Assembly (NCBI GenBank): GCA_021836125.1
Contig: JAKBJF010000001.1
Span: forward strand, 62,001 to 126,000
Source of the DNA: Nanobdellota archaeon
GTDB lineage: Archaea > Nanobdellota > Nanobdellia > Parvarchaeales > Parvarchaeaceae
Length of the DNA stretch: 64,000 nucleotides
Direction of reading: 5' to 3'
Each line of letters begins with the position of its first letter. Position 1 is the stretch's first letter. Made by a program: the position numbers and the translations under genes. Under the pieces are notes generated by a model, which had not been told where the DNA came from, ran no database searches, and saw nothing but the letters and a program-made list of their open reading frames with translations. Positions 28,171 to 37,568 of this stretch are shown in pieces.

Positions 28171-29490
28171 ATGGAGAAAAGATACGACGTTACAATAGTC
28201 GGCGGCGGCGTAACGGGAACGGCGTTATTGTATACGCTTGCAAAATACAGCAACCTAGAGCGCGTGCTGCTTCTTGAGAAATATTCGCAGTTCTCGCCTT
28301 TAAACTCAAACAGCAATAATAACAGTCAGACTTTGCACTTTGGCGATATAGAGAGTAATTACACACCCGAAAAAGCGAGAAAAGTCAAGACTGCGGCAGA
28401 AATGATACTGAAGTATCTAAATGGGTTATCAGGAGCGGAAAGGAGACAGATATCCCGAAGATGCAATAAAATGCTTCTAGCCGTCGGAGAGCCGGAGATA
28501 ACTCATTTGGAACGGATGCACGAGATGACAACAAAGGAGCTTTTTCCTAGTATGGAAGTTTTGGATTCCGAAAGCATAGGAAGATACGAACCTAATATAA
28601 TGAAAGGCAGAAAATGCAACGAAAACGTATCGGCACTGTACTCCCCAGAAGGTTTGATGGTCGACTTCGGGAAGCTTTCAACCTCGCTGGCAGACAGCGC
28701 TAAGAAAACCGGCAAGACCATAGACACTCTTCTTTCCACCGAGGTGCGCTCGACGAAAAGTAACGGCAGGGATTTTATTGTAAAAACAAATAATGGGGAC
28801 TTTCATTCATCGTTCGTAGTTTTTGCGGCCGGCGGATATAGCCTTCACTATGCAAAAGCAATGGGCTTTGGGAAGGACGTAGCGATTCTTTCCATAGGCG
28901 GTAATTTTTATCGCGCCCCGAAAGTACTAAACGGCAAAGTATACCGAGTGGAAATGACGAACGTTCCATTCGCTGCGGTGCATGGAGATCCCGACATGAA
29001 TTTTCCAGACACTACGCGTTTCGGACCAACAGTAACGATTAAGCCGTTCCTTGAGAAGAATAACATGCACACATTCACGGATTTTATGGGGGATATATCA
29101 AGACTGGATACAGTAAGAAGCATAATCAACGTTTTGAGAAACAAGGATATACGCGATGTATTCGCGCGCAACGTCTCCTATGAGCTGCCAGTTTACGGGA
29201 AAAAGCTTTTTCTTGATAGGGAAGTACGGAAAATAGTCCCGTCTTTGGGCTACAACGACATCATGCGTGCGAAGGGAGTCGGAGGTATAAGGCCTCAAAT
29301 ATTGGATTTGAAAGAACATAAACTCCTAATGGGCGAATTCAAGCTGAAGGAGGAAGGACTCCTATTCAATACTACACCGTCTCCCGGCGCAAGTTCGTGT
29401 CTTTACAGTGCCCTTGAAGATACAAGGTACATATCAAGTAGCTTGGGCGCAAGTATAGACGAAGACAAAGTAAGAAGGGACTTTGACTAA
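28171..29490 (+). CDS. mqo: Malate:quinone oxidoreductase (FAD)
   Basis: 439 residues. The FAD-binding Rossmann motif is at the N-terminus (VTIVGGGVTGTALLYTLAKY). The next block NSNNNSQTLHFGDIESNYTP, followed by EKARKVKTAAE, is characteristic of MQO and separates it from generic FAD dehydrogenases. A second nucleotide-contact stretch is SFVVFAAGGYSLHYAK. MQO oxidises malate to oxaloacetate and passes electrons to membrane quinone; it is peripheral, and no membrane segment is seen. L-2-hydroxyglutarate oxidase is the nearest alternative. Monocistronic with a TATA-like element in the AT-rich upstream. Confidence 0.75.
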   Translation: MEKRYDVTIVGGGVTGTALLYTLAKYSNLERVLLLEKYSQFSPLNSNSNNNSQTLHFGDIESNYTPEKARKVKTAAEMILKYLNGLSGAERRQISRRCNKMLLAVGEPEITHLERMHEMTTKELFPSMEVLDSESIGRYEPNIMKGRKCNENVSALYSPEGLMVDFGKLSTSLADSAKKTGKTIDTLLSTEVRSTKSNGRDFIVKTNNGDFHSSFVVFAAGGYSLHYAKAMGFGKDVAILSIGGNFYRAPKVLNGKVYRVEMTNVPFAAVHGDPDMNFPDTTRFGPTVTIKPFLEKNNMHTFTDFMGDISRLDTVRSIINVLRNKDIRDVFARNVSYELPVYGKKLFLDREVRKIVPSLGYNDIMRAKGVGGIRPQILDLKEHKLLMGEFKLKEEGLLFNTTPSPGASSCLYSALEDTRYISSSLGASIDEDKVRRDFD

Positions 29491-29644
29491 GGATAACGTC
29501 AATAAATTACGCAAAGACACAGAAAAGTCTTCTTTAACTTTCTTCATGAATAAAATTAAAATAGAGTTTTTACAGGATTTCTTTTAATGTTTCCATCGTT
29601 AAATCCATCTAAACCTTATATACAGAATGCATTCTCAGAATTAG

Positions 29645-30484
29645 ATGTCCGAACAAGGATACATCAAGAAAGATAGGAATATAGAAGGCATATTGGACCA
29701 ACTTTACGCTTCTGAAGACAGCCTAGAGATATTAGACAATATAAATGAGATAACACAGACTTATTTCAACAACCTTTGTACATCTCCAAGAAAGAGCCGC
29801 AGGGAAGTAAGAGAACGCGCGTGGTCGACTGAAGAGTATACTTTAGAAAAATTGCTCAGTGCTTCTCGATACGCTGCAGGAGGCTTTGCATGCGGCGATG
29901 AGGGTATGCTGAGGTTTTCTAAATGGCTTGTTGCGCACACGGAACCGAGTTTTAAGCCCGCAATAGGGGAGAACCCCACAAGGCTAAGCTCCCGCACGCA
30001 GCTCAACAATTGTTCGCGTTACATAAACACGATCAATAAACTGATAGTCTCGCGTAGGATAGACATCATTGTTTTTATCGCTTCCGGAGGCCAGCCAGTC
30101 GCATCGCTAATATCCTTTTACTCAGGAACTCCTATCGTCGGCCTTAGATATTCTCATTTTACGCGCGATGATAAAAAAGTATTATACCCCAAGAATTCAG
30201 GATTTGAACACTACGAAAAACTTTTTAGAGATAAAAATGTGCTTGTAGTAGACGATGTCATAGACACGGGAGAAACTATGGAAAAAGTAGCAAATTTCCT
30301 AAAAAAGACGGGAGCAAACGAAATTTATCTTTCAGCGGCTGACAGTTCGTATACACTCGGCAAAAAAGAGTATGAAAACCTGAGCCGAAGCGGAACTTAC
30401 GCTGTTTTAAAACTGAGAAAATATACCAAAGCCGTCAAGAAAAAAGAAAGAGAACCTTTCTTTCATCAAGATTGGGAGCCTTAG
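29645..30484 (+). CDS. Phosphoribosyltransferase-fold protein (paralogue of 2381-3208)
   Basis: 279 residues. The PRPP-binding motif is LVVDDVIDTGETM (about 199-211), a better match to classical PRTases than that of its paralogue. The phosphate-binding strand is VFIASGGQPVASL. The ~130-residue N-terminal domain shares Y-F-x2-LC, R-x-W and TLEKLL with the protein at 2381 and matches no domain I know. A TATA-like CCTTATATAC (29613-29622) lies about 25 bp before the ATG. Solitary here, while the paralogue is in an operon with a J-domain protein. Substrate unknown. Confidence 0.75.
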   Translation: MSEQGYIKKDRNIEGILDQLYASEDSLEILDNINEITQTYFNNLCTSPRKSRREVRERAWSTEEYTLEKLLSASRYAAGGFACGDEGMLRFSKWLVAHTEPSFKPAIGENPTRLSSRTQLNNCSRYINTINKLIVSRRIDIIVFIASGGQPVASLISFYSGTPIVGLRYSHFTRDDKKVLYPKNSGFEHYEKLFRDKNVLVVDDVIDTGETMEKVANFLKKTGANEIYLSAADSSYTLGKKEYENLSRSGTYAVLKLRKYTKAVKKKEREPFFHQDWEP

Positions 30485-30682
30485 AACGATTTTTTTAATT
30501 TAGGTGCACGTAGTATAAACTGCAGCACCTTTAACTTCGTAGCGATCTTCTTTGAAGTTTTTTATTAGCGTTTTCGTAAATCTTATAATTTTATGCTCCT
30601 TACACAGAAAGTAATATAAAATATTACCTACAATATGTTTATTAAAGCAGATTGATAAAAATAATTATAAGGAGAAAGTGAT

Positions 30683-31186
30683 ATGCAAGAACTACATAAG
30701 AACCTTTATAACGTCGCCGTAAAACTTTCTATATATTCCTCTATACTCGATTTTGGTTTAGCGATGTCAACAGCATTGCTTGGCCAGGGATATCTACCAG
30801 GTAAAACCAGCGCGTTTCTAATCACCGGATTCGATTATGCGATAACATACGTTACCTTTGCGATATTGGGTCTTTTTGCCGTAGCTCTGTTTTTAAAACA
30901 TAAATCTACAATAATAAACATACCTGTGGTCGAGATTCTGCAGGCGAAAAAGAAGAGTGTAAAAACGCCAATTATAAGGGTTTTGGAACAACCGCAGGAA
31001 AAGAAGGCTGAAGTGAAGATATACATAAAATCCCCAGAAAACTTCGTCAAAAGAACGCCAGAGTCGGAAGAACAGCTTCTTAGCATAAAAAACTCCAAGA
31101 ACGAGTCCTTTCTCAAAATAAACGGAGTATGGTACAAGGCTGGAAGTTCCAGGTTCGAAAGGGTCCCGTTACCGGACTACGATTAA
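30683..31186 (+). CDS. Membrane-anchored hypothetical protein
   Basis: 167 residues. Two hydrophobic segments (about 16-33 and 48-72) are followed by a basic, Pro-containing cytoplasmic or external tail (VEILQAKKKSVKTP...). A Shine-Dalgarno sequence (AAGGAGA) stands 7-8 bases before the ATG, which is unusual among the leaderless genes here. No family recognised. Confidence 0.6.
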   Translation: MQELHKNLYNVAVKLSIYSSILDFGLAMSTALLGQGYLPGKTSAFLITGFDYAITYVTFAILGLFAVALFLKHKSTIINIPVVEILQAKKKSVKTPIIRVLEQPQEKKAEVKIYIKSPENFVKRTPESEEQLLSIKNSKNESFLKINGVWYKAGSSRFERVPLPDYD

Positions 31187-31387
31187 ATATTTTCTCTTAG
31201 TTTTTGTTTTAATGTGCGGAAATTAAATTAATCCTTTTTTATAGTCAAATATAAAAACGAAGCGGGTGGCAGAATCAACCGCAAGGCCGTGGACATCGAT
31301 ATTTGCTGCAGCATTTAAACTCAAAATGGTACTTCGTAAAAGTTACAGCTTTTAACGCTTTTATAACACATCTTATCTAGTATAATA

Positions 31388-32644
31388 ATGGAATTAACCC
31401 CTCCAAAGAAGTTAAATAATGGGCTTAGTGTACTAATAAACCCCGCAAGGCACTTGCATTCCGTAGGCGTCGCAATCGGTATAGATTATGGTTCTATATA
31501 TGAAGGCAGGGATGTAAGCGGCTCTGCGCACATATTGGAACATATGCCATTTGAGGGAACTAGCAAAAGAAGTGTAAGCGACATAAGGCGCGAGTTCCTT
31601 TGGAATAAAGACGGCTTCAGTGCCGGGACTGGCCGTGAATCTACAATATTTTACTTTCAGAGCGAACCGGGCCACGCAAAAACAGCGGTAAGCATGCTCG
31701 CGGACATGGTACAGAATGCAGTAGTAGACAAAAAAGAGCTTGACGAAGAACGCGGGCCAATATTAAACGAACTTTTAAAAGCTAAAGATGATCCCGAGGA
31801 GTACACCGGAGACAAGATATATTCGCTTGTTTTTCGTAATCAGCCAGCCGGAAGATTAGTCATAGGCACAAAGCAGGTAATAAAAAATATAAGCCGCGAG
31901 CGCGTGCTCGATATCTATCATAAATACTACACGCCGCGTGCGATGACCGTTTCGATATACGGCAACATTAGCAAAGAGGCAGCAATGAATCTGGTCCGTG
32001 ATAATTTTGAGGAGTTCGATAGACCTTATACGCAACTCGCCGACGATGATTCTCCAGGTCCGTCAAAACACATGGAGTTCATTGAAGAACGACCCAAAAT
32101 CGATTTCCTACGGTCGCTAACGGCCTTTGGTTTTTCAGGTAGTCGGACAATGCTCCGAAATCACCCTAAAGACATAGCTACCATTCCGCTGCTTGAGACC
32201 ATTCTAGGAGAGAGAGTTAAAAACACAATCAGAGAAAAACTGTCTCTTCCGGATTGCACTGATGCACAATATGATCTTGGAAGAACCTACGGAATGATTG
32301 CTATCGGTTACGGAGGATTGCCCAGCAAATACCGCAACGCGAAAAAATGCATAGCACGAGTTGTAGACGACCTATCGAACGGCGAGATAACGAATGAGGA
32401 ACTGGAACAGGCAAAATGCATCTATCTTTCGGACTGGGAAGGGGCTTTGGATGATCCGCTGTTCATGTCATTTTCGTTAGCCGACATGTACACAATAAAC
32501 TCGTTTCAACCGGATAAACTATGCGAAATAATGTCAAAAGAACTTTCTTTGGATGATATGCGCAGTGCTGCAAACAGATACTTAAATAATGATAAGTCAA
32601 CGGTATTCACTTTAAAACCAAAAGGAGAAAAATATGGAGTCTAA
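31388..32644 (+). CDS. M16 family zinc peptidase, catalytic subunit
   Basis: 418 residues. The inverted zinc motif HxxEH is at 48-52 (HILEH) and the third ligand is Glu128 in GPILNELLK, with the expected spacing. The C-terminal half is the second M16 domain, but its substrate-binding Arg-Tyr pair is degenerate (TIREKLSLPDC lacks the Tyr). It would degrade unfolded peptides as a two-subunit clamp with the next gene, which supplies that pair. Cytoplasmic, no signal peptide. The 3' end overlaps the partner by 11 bases. Confidence 0.9.
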   Translation: MELTPPKKLNNGLSVLINPARHLHSVGVAIGIDYGSIYEGRDVSGSAHILEHMPFEGTSKRSVSDIRREFLWNKDGFSAGTGRESTIFYFQSEPGHAKTAVSMLADMVQNAVVDKKELDEERGPILNELLKAKDDPEEYTGDKIYSLVFRNQPAGRLVIGTKQVIKNISRERVLDIYHKYYTPRAMTVSIYGNISKEAAMNLVRDNFEEFDRPYTQLADDDSPGPSKHMEFIEERPKIDFLRSLTAFGFSGSRTMLRNHPKDIATIPLLETILGERVKNTIREKLSLPDCTDAQYDLGRTYGMIAIGYGGLPSKYRNAKKCIARVVDDLSNGEITNEELEQAKCIYLSDWEGALDDPLFMSFSLADMYTINSFQPDKLCEIMSKELSLDDMRSAANRYLNNDKSTVFTLKPKGEKYGV

Positions 32645-33860
32645 GAAACCAATTTACCTAAATAACGGGATAGAAGTGCTTTTGCGGCCAGCCATGGGAT
32701 TGCATAGAGTCGGTATCTCCGTGGGTTTAAGATATGGCGCTTTGTACGAAAGAAAAATAGGCTCAGCAAGCCTGATGCAAGATGTTATGTACAGTCCAAG
32801 ATCGGATATACAGGACGTATTAAAATCAAATGGAATCGAGTACGACGCATTTGTAGGTTATGATGAGGTCATAAATAGCGTTTCATGTACGCCAAATAAG
32901 GTAAACATGGCGCTCGACAATCTCCATGAAATAATTTTTAGGCCAAAATTCTCCAAAAAAGACACAGAAACAGAAAAGATGGGTATTATACTGGAAAATA
33001 TAAAAGAAATGGAAACGCCAGGGGATGGCGTATTATTGAGACTTGACGATATAATGTTCGACGGCAGCAGGTTGGCTACCCAAGTGAACGGAGATAATAT
33101 CTCTATATCCAAACTTAGTTCAAGAGACCTCGAACGGGAACACAATGAAGCTTATACCGGCAAAAGAATATCTGTTGCTGTATATGGTGCGATTAACTCC
33201 CACGATGCTTACGATATCGTAAAATCTAAGTTTTCCGATGTCCCTGCTGGCAGAAAATGCAGCACGGCAGTATTAAGCCTAAAAAATAATCAACCAGGCG
33301 AACTGATCGGGGAGGCGCCACTGGTTGAGCAAACAAAGTTTGCGATAGGGCTTTTAGGACCTGGAACAGGGGTAAATCGCAATTGGAAATCATATTATTC
33401 TGTGTGCATGGACTGTGCAGTCGACATTTTGGAAAAACGCTTATTCGAAGAGTTAAGGGACAAGAAGAGCCTCGTGTATTCGACGCGCGCAGAATATCTG
33501 TCCGGCGTCGGTTACGGAAAGACGATAATCCGCGGCGGTACTACAAGAGAAAGGACTAATGATACAAAGGAAGCTATAATGGCAGAACTCAGGAAAATGG
33601 CGGACGGAGAAATAAGCAAATACGAAATAGCACGTTCGATAGGGATGGAAAGATTCGAAGCGCAGAAAAGGAGGGACGATGCCGTAGATTCTTCTAAATC
33701 ATTGGTAGAAGATTGTATAATGCAGCTTCCTGCCGACTTCTCGGAGGCTCAGTTGAGCTATGCTAACTTAGATACTATAAGGGAAGTAGCTGCTAAGTAT
33801 CTGGATCCAGAAAGGTCTTACACAGTCATGCTAAAACCAAAAGGGCGTTCTTGCAAATAA
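32634..33860 (+). CDS. M16 family peptidase, non-catalytic subunit
   Basis: 408 residues, homologous to the upstream gene but without HxxEH: the equivalent region is GSASLMQDVMYSP, so zinc cannot be bound. It keeps the Arg-Tyr motif in the C-terminal half (ELRDKKSLVYSTRAEY) that contacts substrate in heterodimeric M16 enzymes. The pair thus divides labour like the alpha and beta subunits of mitochondrial processing peptidase. An AAAGGAG Shine-Dalgarno sequence inside the upstream gene precedes the ATG; translation is coupled. Confidence 0.9.
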   Translation: MESKKPIYLNNGIEVLLRPAMGLHRVGISVGLRYGALYERKIGSASLMQDVMYSPRSDIQDVLKSNGIEYDAFVGYDEVINSVSCTPNKVNMALDNLHEIIFRPKFSKKDTETEKMGIILENIKEMETPGDGVLLRLDDIMFDGSRLATQVNGDNISISKLSSRDLEREHNEAYTGKRISVAVYGAINSHDAYDIVKSKFSDVPAGRKCSTAVLSLKNNQPGELIGEAPLVEQTKFAIGLLGPGTGVNRNWKSYYSVCMDCAVDILEKRLFEELRDKKSLVYSTRAEYLSGVGYGKTIIRGGTTRERTNDTKEAIMAELRKMADGEISKYEIARSIGMERFEAQKRRDDAVDSSKSLVEDCIMQLPADFSEAQLSYANLDTIREVAAKYLDPERSYTVMLKPKGRSCK

Positions 33861-33946
33861 AAGTTCGCTGCGGGCTACTAAAGTTAGCGGCGCATATCTT
33901 AGTACAAAATTGTTTTAACGCCCATTAAAACTTCGTGTTTCTAATC

Positions 33947-34669
33947 TTATTTATGGAAGCGCAAAATTTCTTTTCTTTCTGCGCTTTTCAAATTTCGAAT
34001 CGCATATAGAATTATCATAGAATTAACACCTCTTTTTCTTAAATTTTTTATGTATTCATAAACCTTTTTTCTATTACCTACTATAGCGTCCTTAAGGCAC
34101 CACCCAACTCCTTTTTGAACCAAGTTCTCTTTATCCCATATTAGATTTTCGCAAAGCTCTAACGCTTCTTTGGTAAATTTTCCGCTTTCACCAATTTTGC
34201 GGGTAAAAACAACAACACTAGCACGGCGTTTCCACATATTTGTTGTGTTGTTCCATTTTTTGATGATTTTGAGGCATTTATCCGGAGATTTCAACAGAAG
34301 TGGTTGCAAAACGCCTAAACAAAAATCATCAGTCTGTGACCAGCTGGTAAAGTGATTAATGGCATTGTCTAGAAAATTAAATTTAGTTTTATTGATACAA
34401 TCGCTTTTTATTTTGAGTACAAAATTTCCAGCTAAGGTCGTCTCCTCCATTTCATTTTTGTATAAAATCTTGGCTAACCTCATCGCCTCTTTACAAGAAA
34501 GCATATCTATTTCTGCTTTGTAAGCTTTCAAGAGTTTACCGAGGACCGGCGCTTTTATTCCGAAGGAACGCCACCCCTTGTTTTTATAGTACTTTTTGTT
34601 TGTTTCAGTCGTTTTTTTATTCTCATGTTTTATGATTTCATCGTAGATTTCTTCATATACTTTTTTCAT
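33947..34669 (-). CDS. AlkD-like DNA glycosylase (HEAT repeat)
   Basis: 240 residues, all helical. Blocks characteristic of the DNA alkylation repair (AlkD) family are seen: NKGWRSFGIKAPVLGKL near the N-terminus, SWSQTDDFC (the Trp-Asp patch that faces the lesion), MWKRRASVVVF, and LVQKGVGWCLKDA. The family excises bulky or cationic N-alkyl bases without base flipping. The gene is solitary and reads leftward, converging with the M16 pair. Upstream spacing is AT-rich. Confidence 0.85.
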   Translation of the reverse strand: MKKVYEEIYDEIIKHENKKTTETNKKYYKNKGWRSFGIKAPVLGKLLKAYKAEIDMLSCKEAMRLAKILYKNEMEETTLAGNFVLKIKSDCINKTKFNFLDNAINHFTSWSQTDDFCLGVLQPLLLKSPDKCLKIIKKWNNTTNMWKRRASVVVFTRKIGESGKFTKEALELCENLIWDKENLVQKGVGWCLKDAIVGNRKKVYEYIKNLRKRGVNSMIILYAIRNLKSAERKEILRFHK

Positions 34670-34769
34670 AATTCGACTATTGCACTTTTAGTCATAAACA
34701 ATATCTAAGTTTTTGTATTTTTTATAACGTGCGATGTTCACTTTATAGTTTTGATTATCGTCGTATTTT

Positions 34770-35690
34770 CTATATTGATACATTTATGTTATTCGGGCTT
34801 AGCAGAGCGTATATGCCTGCATACTGGAGTTCTGAATTACTGTACTGACTACTTAGCGAATAGAAACCTTCTCCAAATTGGTCGTAATTTACAAAAGACA
34901 ATGACGATAGCCCAGTAATATTTTCCAGCAGGCTTCTAACCGTTGGCGCATCTCCGATATAGTCAACCAATCCAAGACTTTTTGCCTGGTAGCCCAGAAA
35001 TATAGTCGCATTCGTCCCTCTGACGAAAGAGGTTGAAAGATTCCTGTTTGCTGCAACTTCTGATACAAATTCGCTGTAGACAAGATTTGTCATGTTTTGC
35101 AGCCGTTGAAATTCCGCTTGCGTCAGGTTAACGTATGGCGAACCGATCTCTTTCTGTGAGCCAGCCACTATTTGATAATAAGTTATGTTTTTGCTTTTTA
35201 GATAGTTAGCATAATCGAGATAGCTCGACGTTACGCCTATAGAACCTACGGTAGAATAATTGTCTGCTACTATCTTGTTTGCGTAGCTTGCGACCCAATA
35301 GGCTCCGCTAGCTCCAAGAGTTTGTATCCACGCGACAACAGGTTTGTTGTTATTTTTTAGAGCGGCAGTTATTATATTGACCGCCACAACGTTCCCTCCC
35401 GGGGAATCTATTTCCAAGACTATGGCTTTTATGTTAGGATTTGCATCCGCACTTTTTATTTCTGAAGCTATTAAATTAGCATTTGCATATCCTGAAGCGG
35501 GGTTTCCATTCGCACTTAGAATACCTTCAATAGGCACAACGGCGATGTTTCCTGGGCTTATTAGCGGCGATATAACTTCGTAGAGTAGTAAACCGACTAT
35601 GGACACAACCACGACAAGCAGTATTATGAACACAAGGTAGATGTTTAATTTTTTAATCAGTTCTATTCCTTTTGAGTGCTCTTTTTTCAT
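34770..35690 (-). CDS. sppA: Signal peptide peptidase SppA (S49)
   Basis: 306 residues. An N-terminal transmembrane helix (about 17-38) anchors the protease. The core has VLEIDSPGGNVVAV, the nucleophile Ser128 in TLGASGAYWVAS, and Lys180 in AGSQKEIGSP exactly 52 residues later, the Ser-Lys spacing of single-domain archaeal SppA. It degrades cleaved signal peptides and membrane remnants. Its start overlaps the end of the 165-residue gene upstream by four bases, placing it in an operon with that gene and cysS. Confidence 0.95.
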   Translation of the reverse strand: MKKEHSKGIELIKKLNIYLVFIILLVVVVSIVGLLLYEVISPLISPGNIAVVPIEGILSANGNPASGYANANLIASEIKSADANPNIKAIVLEIDSPGGNVVAVNIITAALKNNNKPVVAWIQTLGASGAYWVASYANKIVADNYSTVGSIGVTSSYLDYANYLKSKNITYYQIVAGSQKEIGSPYVNLTQAEFQRLQNMTNLVYSEFVSEVAANRNLSTSFVRGTNATIFLGYQAKSLGLVDYIGDAPTVRSLLENITGLSSLSFVNYDQFGEGFYSLSSQYSNSELQYAGIYALLSPNNINVSI

Positions 35691-36184
35691 CCTATATATC
35701 CACCCGCTTTATTCTTATCCTTTGTTTTAGGACCTTCTATACCGCGCATTACGTCATCTATTTTCTCGCTTAGTTCTGTAAGGGTGTGCACGTTCTCGTT
35801 AAACAGATCTATAAGAACCGCCTTGTCATACTTATTTTTAAGCATCAAAGCAAGGTAAGTTCTGGAAACAAGTTCTCTGAGTTTATTCGCCATCTCGTTT
35901 ATAACTCCCAACTTGTCTTTGTCCTTTAGGAACTGATACACGTTCATGAATTCGTACTGTCCAGAATTAACGCCGACTGCTATAAGCCACTCGAGTCTGC
36001 CGCCGGAAGCCTCTGCACAGAGGTTTAAAATGTTGAGCAGGAACGTTTCTTCATCATAGAATTCACCTTCTCTGTCTATCGGTTGTCTGGTAAGCCAATA
36101 AAAATATTTCCGGTCTATTAGCTTGCTAGACAGTAAGTCATAATAATAGTCGAAATTTTTGATTATTTTTGAGTCATTCTCCAT
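35687..36184 (-). CDS. Hypothetical helical protein between cysS and sppA
   Basis: 165 residues, predicted mostly helical, no signal or membrane segment, no family recognised. It overlaps cysS by 11 bases at its start and sppA by four bases at its end, so all three are translated from one leftward mRNA. The segment KSKLIDRKYFYWLTRQPIDR-like opening (DYYYDLLSSKLIDRKYFYW) gives no motif. Confidence 0.65.
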   Translation of the reverse strand: MENDSKIIKNFDYYYDLLSSKLIDRKYFYWLTRQPIDREGEFYDEETFLLNILNLCAEASGGRLEWLIAVGVNSGQYEFMNVYQFLKDKDKLGVINEMANKLRELVSRTYLALMLKNKYDKAVLIDLFNENVHTLTELSEKIDDVMRGIEGPKTKDKNKAGGYIG

Positions 36185-37568
36185 AAGCCCTTCTTTTTAC
36201 CAATGCATAACGTCCTTCGTCTATGTCTATTACATTATATCCTGCCTGCTTTATGAATTCTCTTTTTTTGTCTGCGCCGGGCCAGTCCTTTTTCGATCTA
36301 AGTTTTTTCCTTTCCTCTGAGGCGGCTACGACTTCGTTTGGCACATCATAGCGCGGCACTATTCCAAGTACGGAATCCATATTATCAATGGCATCAAGAA
36401 TCTGTTTTTTCTCCTGTTTGCTTATCGCTCCTTCTTTTATGCGCTTATTTGCCAGAGACACCGCCTCAAAAAAATATTTTATCGCTAGAGGCGTGTTTAA
36501 GTCCTCGTCCGTAGCTTCTTTAAAGTTTCTCAATACATCTTCAGTGTCGTTATTGAAAATTGCACCATCTAGTTCTGCCAGGGCTTGCAGCGCTTTTATG
36601 CTGCTGTCTATATCTTGAAGAGTCTTTTCGTATTTTTTTAGTTCTTCTATAGTAAAATTCATCCTGCTGCGATAGTGCGTCGATACACACATCAGCCTGA
36701 AAGAGAGGGGGTCAAAACCGATTTTTTCCAAATCTCTTAGCGTGTAAAAGTTTTTAAGGCTTTTTGACATTTTTGTGCCGTTAACTAGAAGATGTTCCGG
36801 ATGGATCCAGTAATTTACGAATTTCTCCCCCGTATAAGCTTCGCTTTGGGCTATTTCGTTTTCATGGTGCGGAAATATCAAGTCTACAGCACCAGTGTGT
36901 ATATCAATGTGCCTTCCGAGGTACCGTATCGACATGGCCGAGCACTCAATGTGCCAACCGGGTCTTCCTTTTGCGAGTTTGCCCTCCCAAAAAACATTTC
37001 CATCATCTTCATCCCAGAATTTCCATAAGGCAAAGTCTGCAGCCGTCTCTTTTTCATATTCATCTTTTTTTACCCGCCACGCACTGTTTTTGTCGAGTTT
37101 TACGCCAGAAAGCCTTCCATAGTCCTTAAACTTCTTGATATCATAGTATATTCCATCTTCGCTTTCGTATGCGAACCCCTTTTTTATCAGGTATTCTATT
37201 ATCTCCTGCATCTTGTCTATGTTATCAGTGGCTTTGGTGTATATCTCGATGTCTTCTATGTTAAGTTTCTTGCAATCCTCAAAAAAATAGTCAGTGTATT
37301 TTTCCGTGTACTGCAGGAGGGGCAGATTCTCCTTTTTTATGTTTTTTATTATCTTATCCTCAACATCAGTAAGGTTCATAACCTCCTTTACCGGGAAACC
37401 ATTGTATAGCAGAATTCGTCGCAATATGTCGTTGAATATATATGTTCTCAAATTACCTATGTGCGCAAAATTGTATACTGTCGGACCGCAGCAGTATATC
37501 AACACCTTATCTTTATTTAATGGAACAAAGGGTTCTGTCTTCTTTCCTAACGTATTATACAATTTCAT
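36174..37568 (-). CDS. cysS: Cysteinyl-tRNA synthetase
   Basis: 464 residues, the normal length. The class I signature HIGH appears as HIGN (residues 36-39, FAHIGNLRTY) and KMSKS as GTKMSKSLKNFYT. Cys27 in YCCGPT is the first zinc ligand, and the WHIECSAMS and HHENEIAQSEA blocks supply the others, so the cysteine-discriminating zinc site is complete. It charges tRNA-Cys. First gene of the cysS-165aa-sppA operon. Confidence 0.97.
   Translation of the reverse strand: MKLYNTLGKKTEPFVPLNKDKVLIYCCGPTVYNFAHIGNLRTYIFNDILRRILLYNGFPVKEVMNLTDVEDKIIKNIKKENLPLLQYTEKYTDYFFEDCKKLNIEDIEIYTKATDNIDKMQEIIEYLIKKGFAYESEDGIYYDIKKFKDYGRLSGVKLDKNSAWRVKKDEYEKETAADFALWKFWDEDDGNVFWEGKLAKGRPGWHIECSAMSIRYLGRHIDIHTGAVDLIFPHHENEIAQSEAYTGEKFVNYWIHPEHLLVNGTKMSKSLKNFYTLRDLEKIGFDPLSFRLMCVSTHYRSRMNFTIEELKKYEKTLQDIDSSIKALQALAELDGAIFNNDTEDVLRNFKEATDEDLNTPLAIKYFFEAVSLANKRIKEGAISKQEKKQILDAIDNMDSVLGIVPRYDVPNEVVAASEERKKLRSKKDWPGADKKREFIKQAGYNVIDIDEGRYALVKRRAYGE

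Noticed and set aside
31257-31320. GC-rich island in an AT-rich gap, suspected small RNA
   Set aside because: No stable fold with tRNA, C/D or H/ACA features; base composition alone is not enough.
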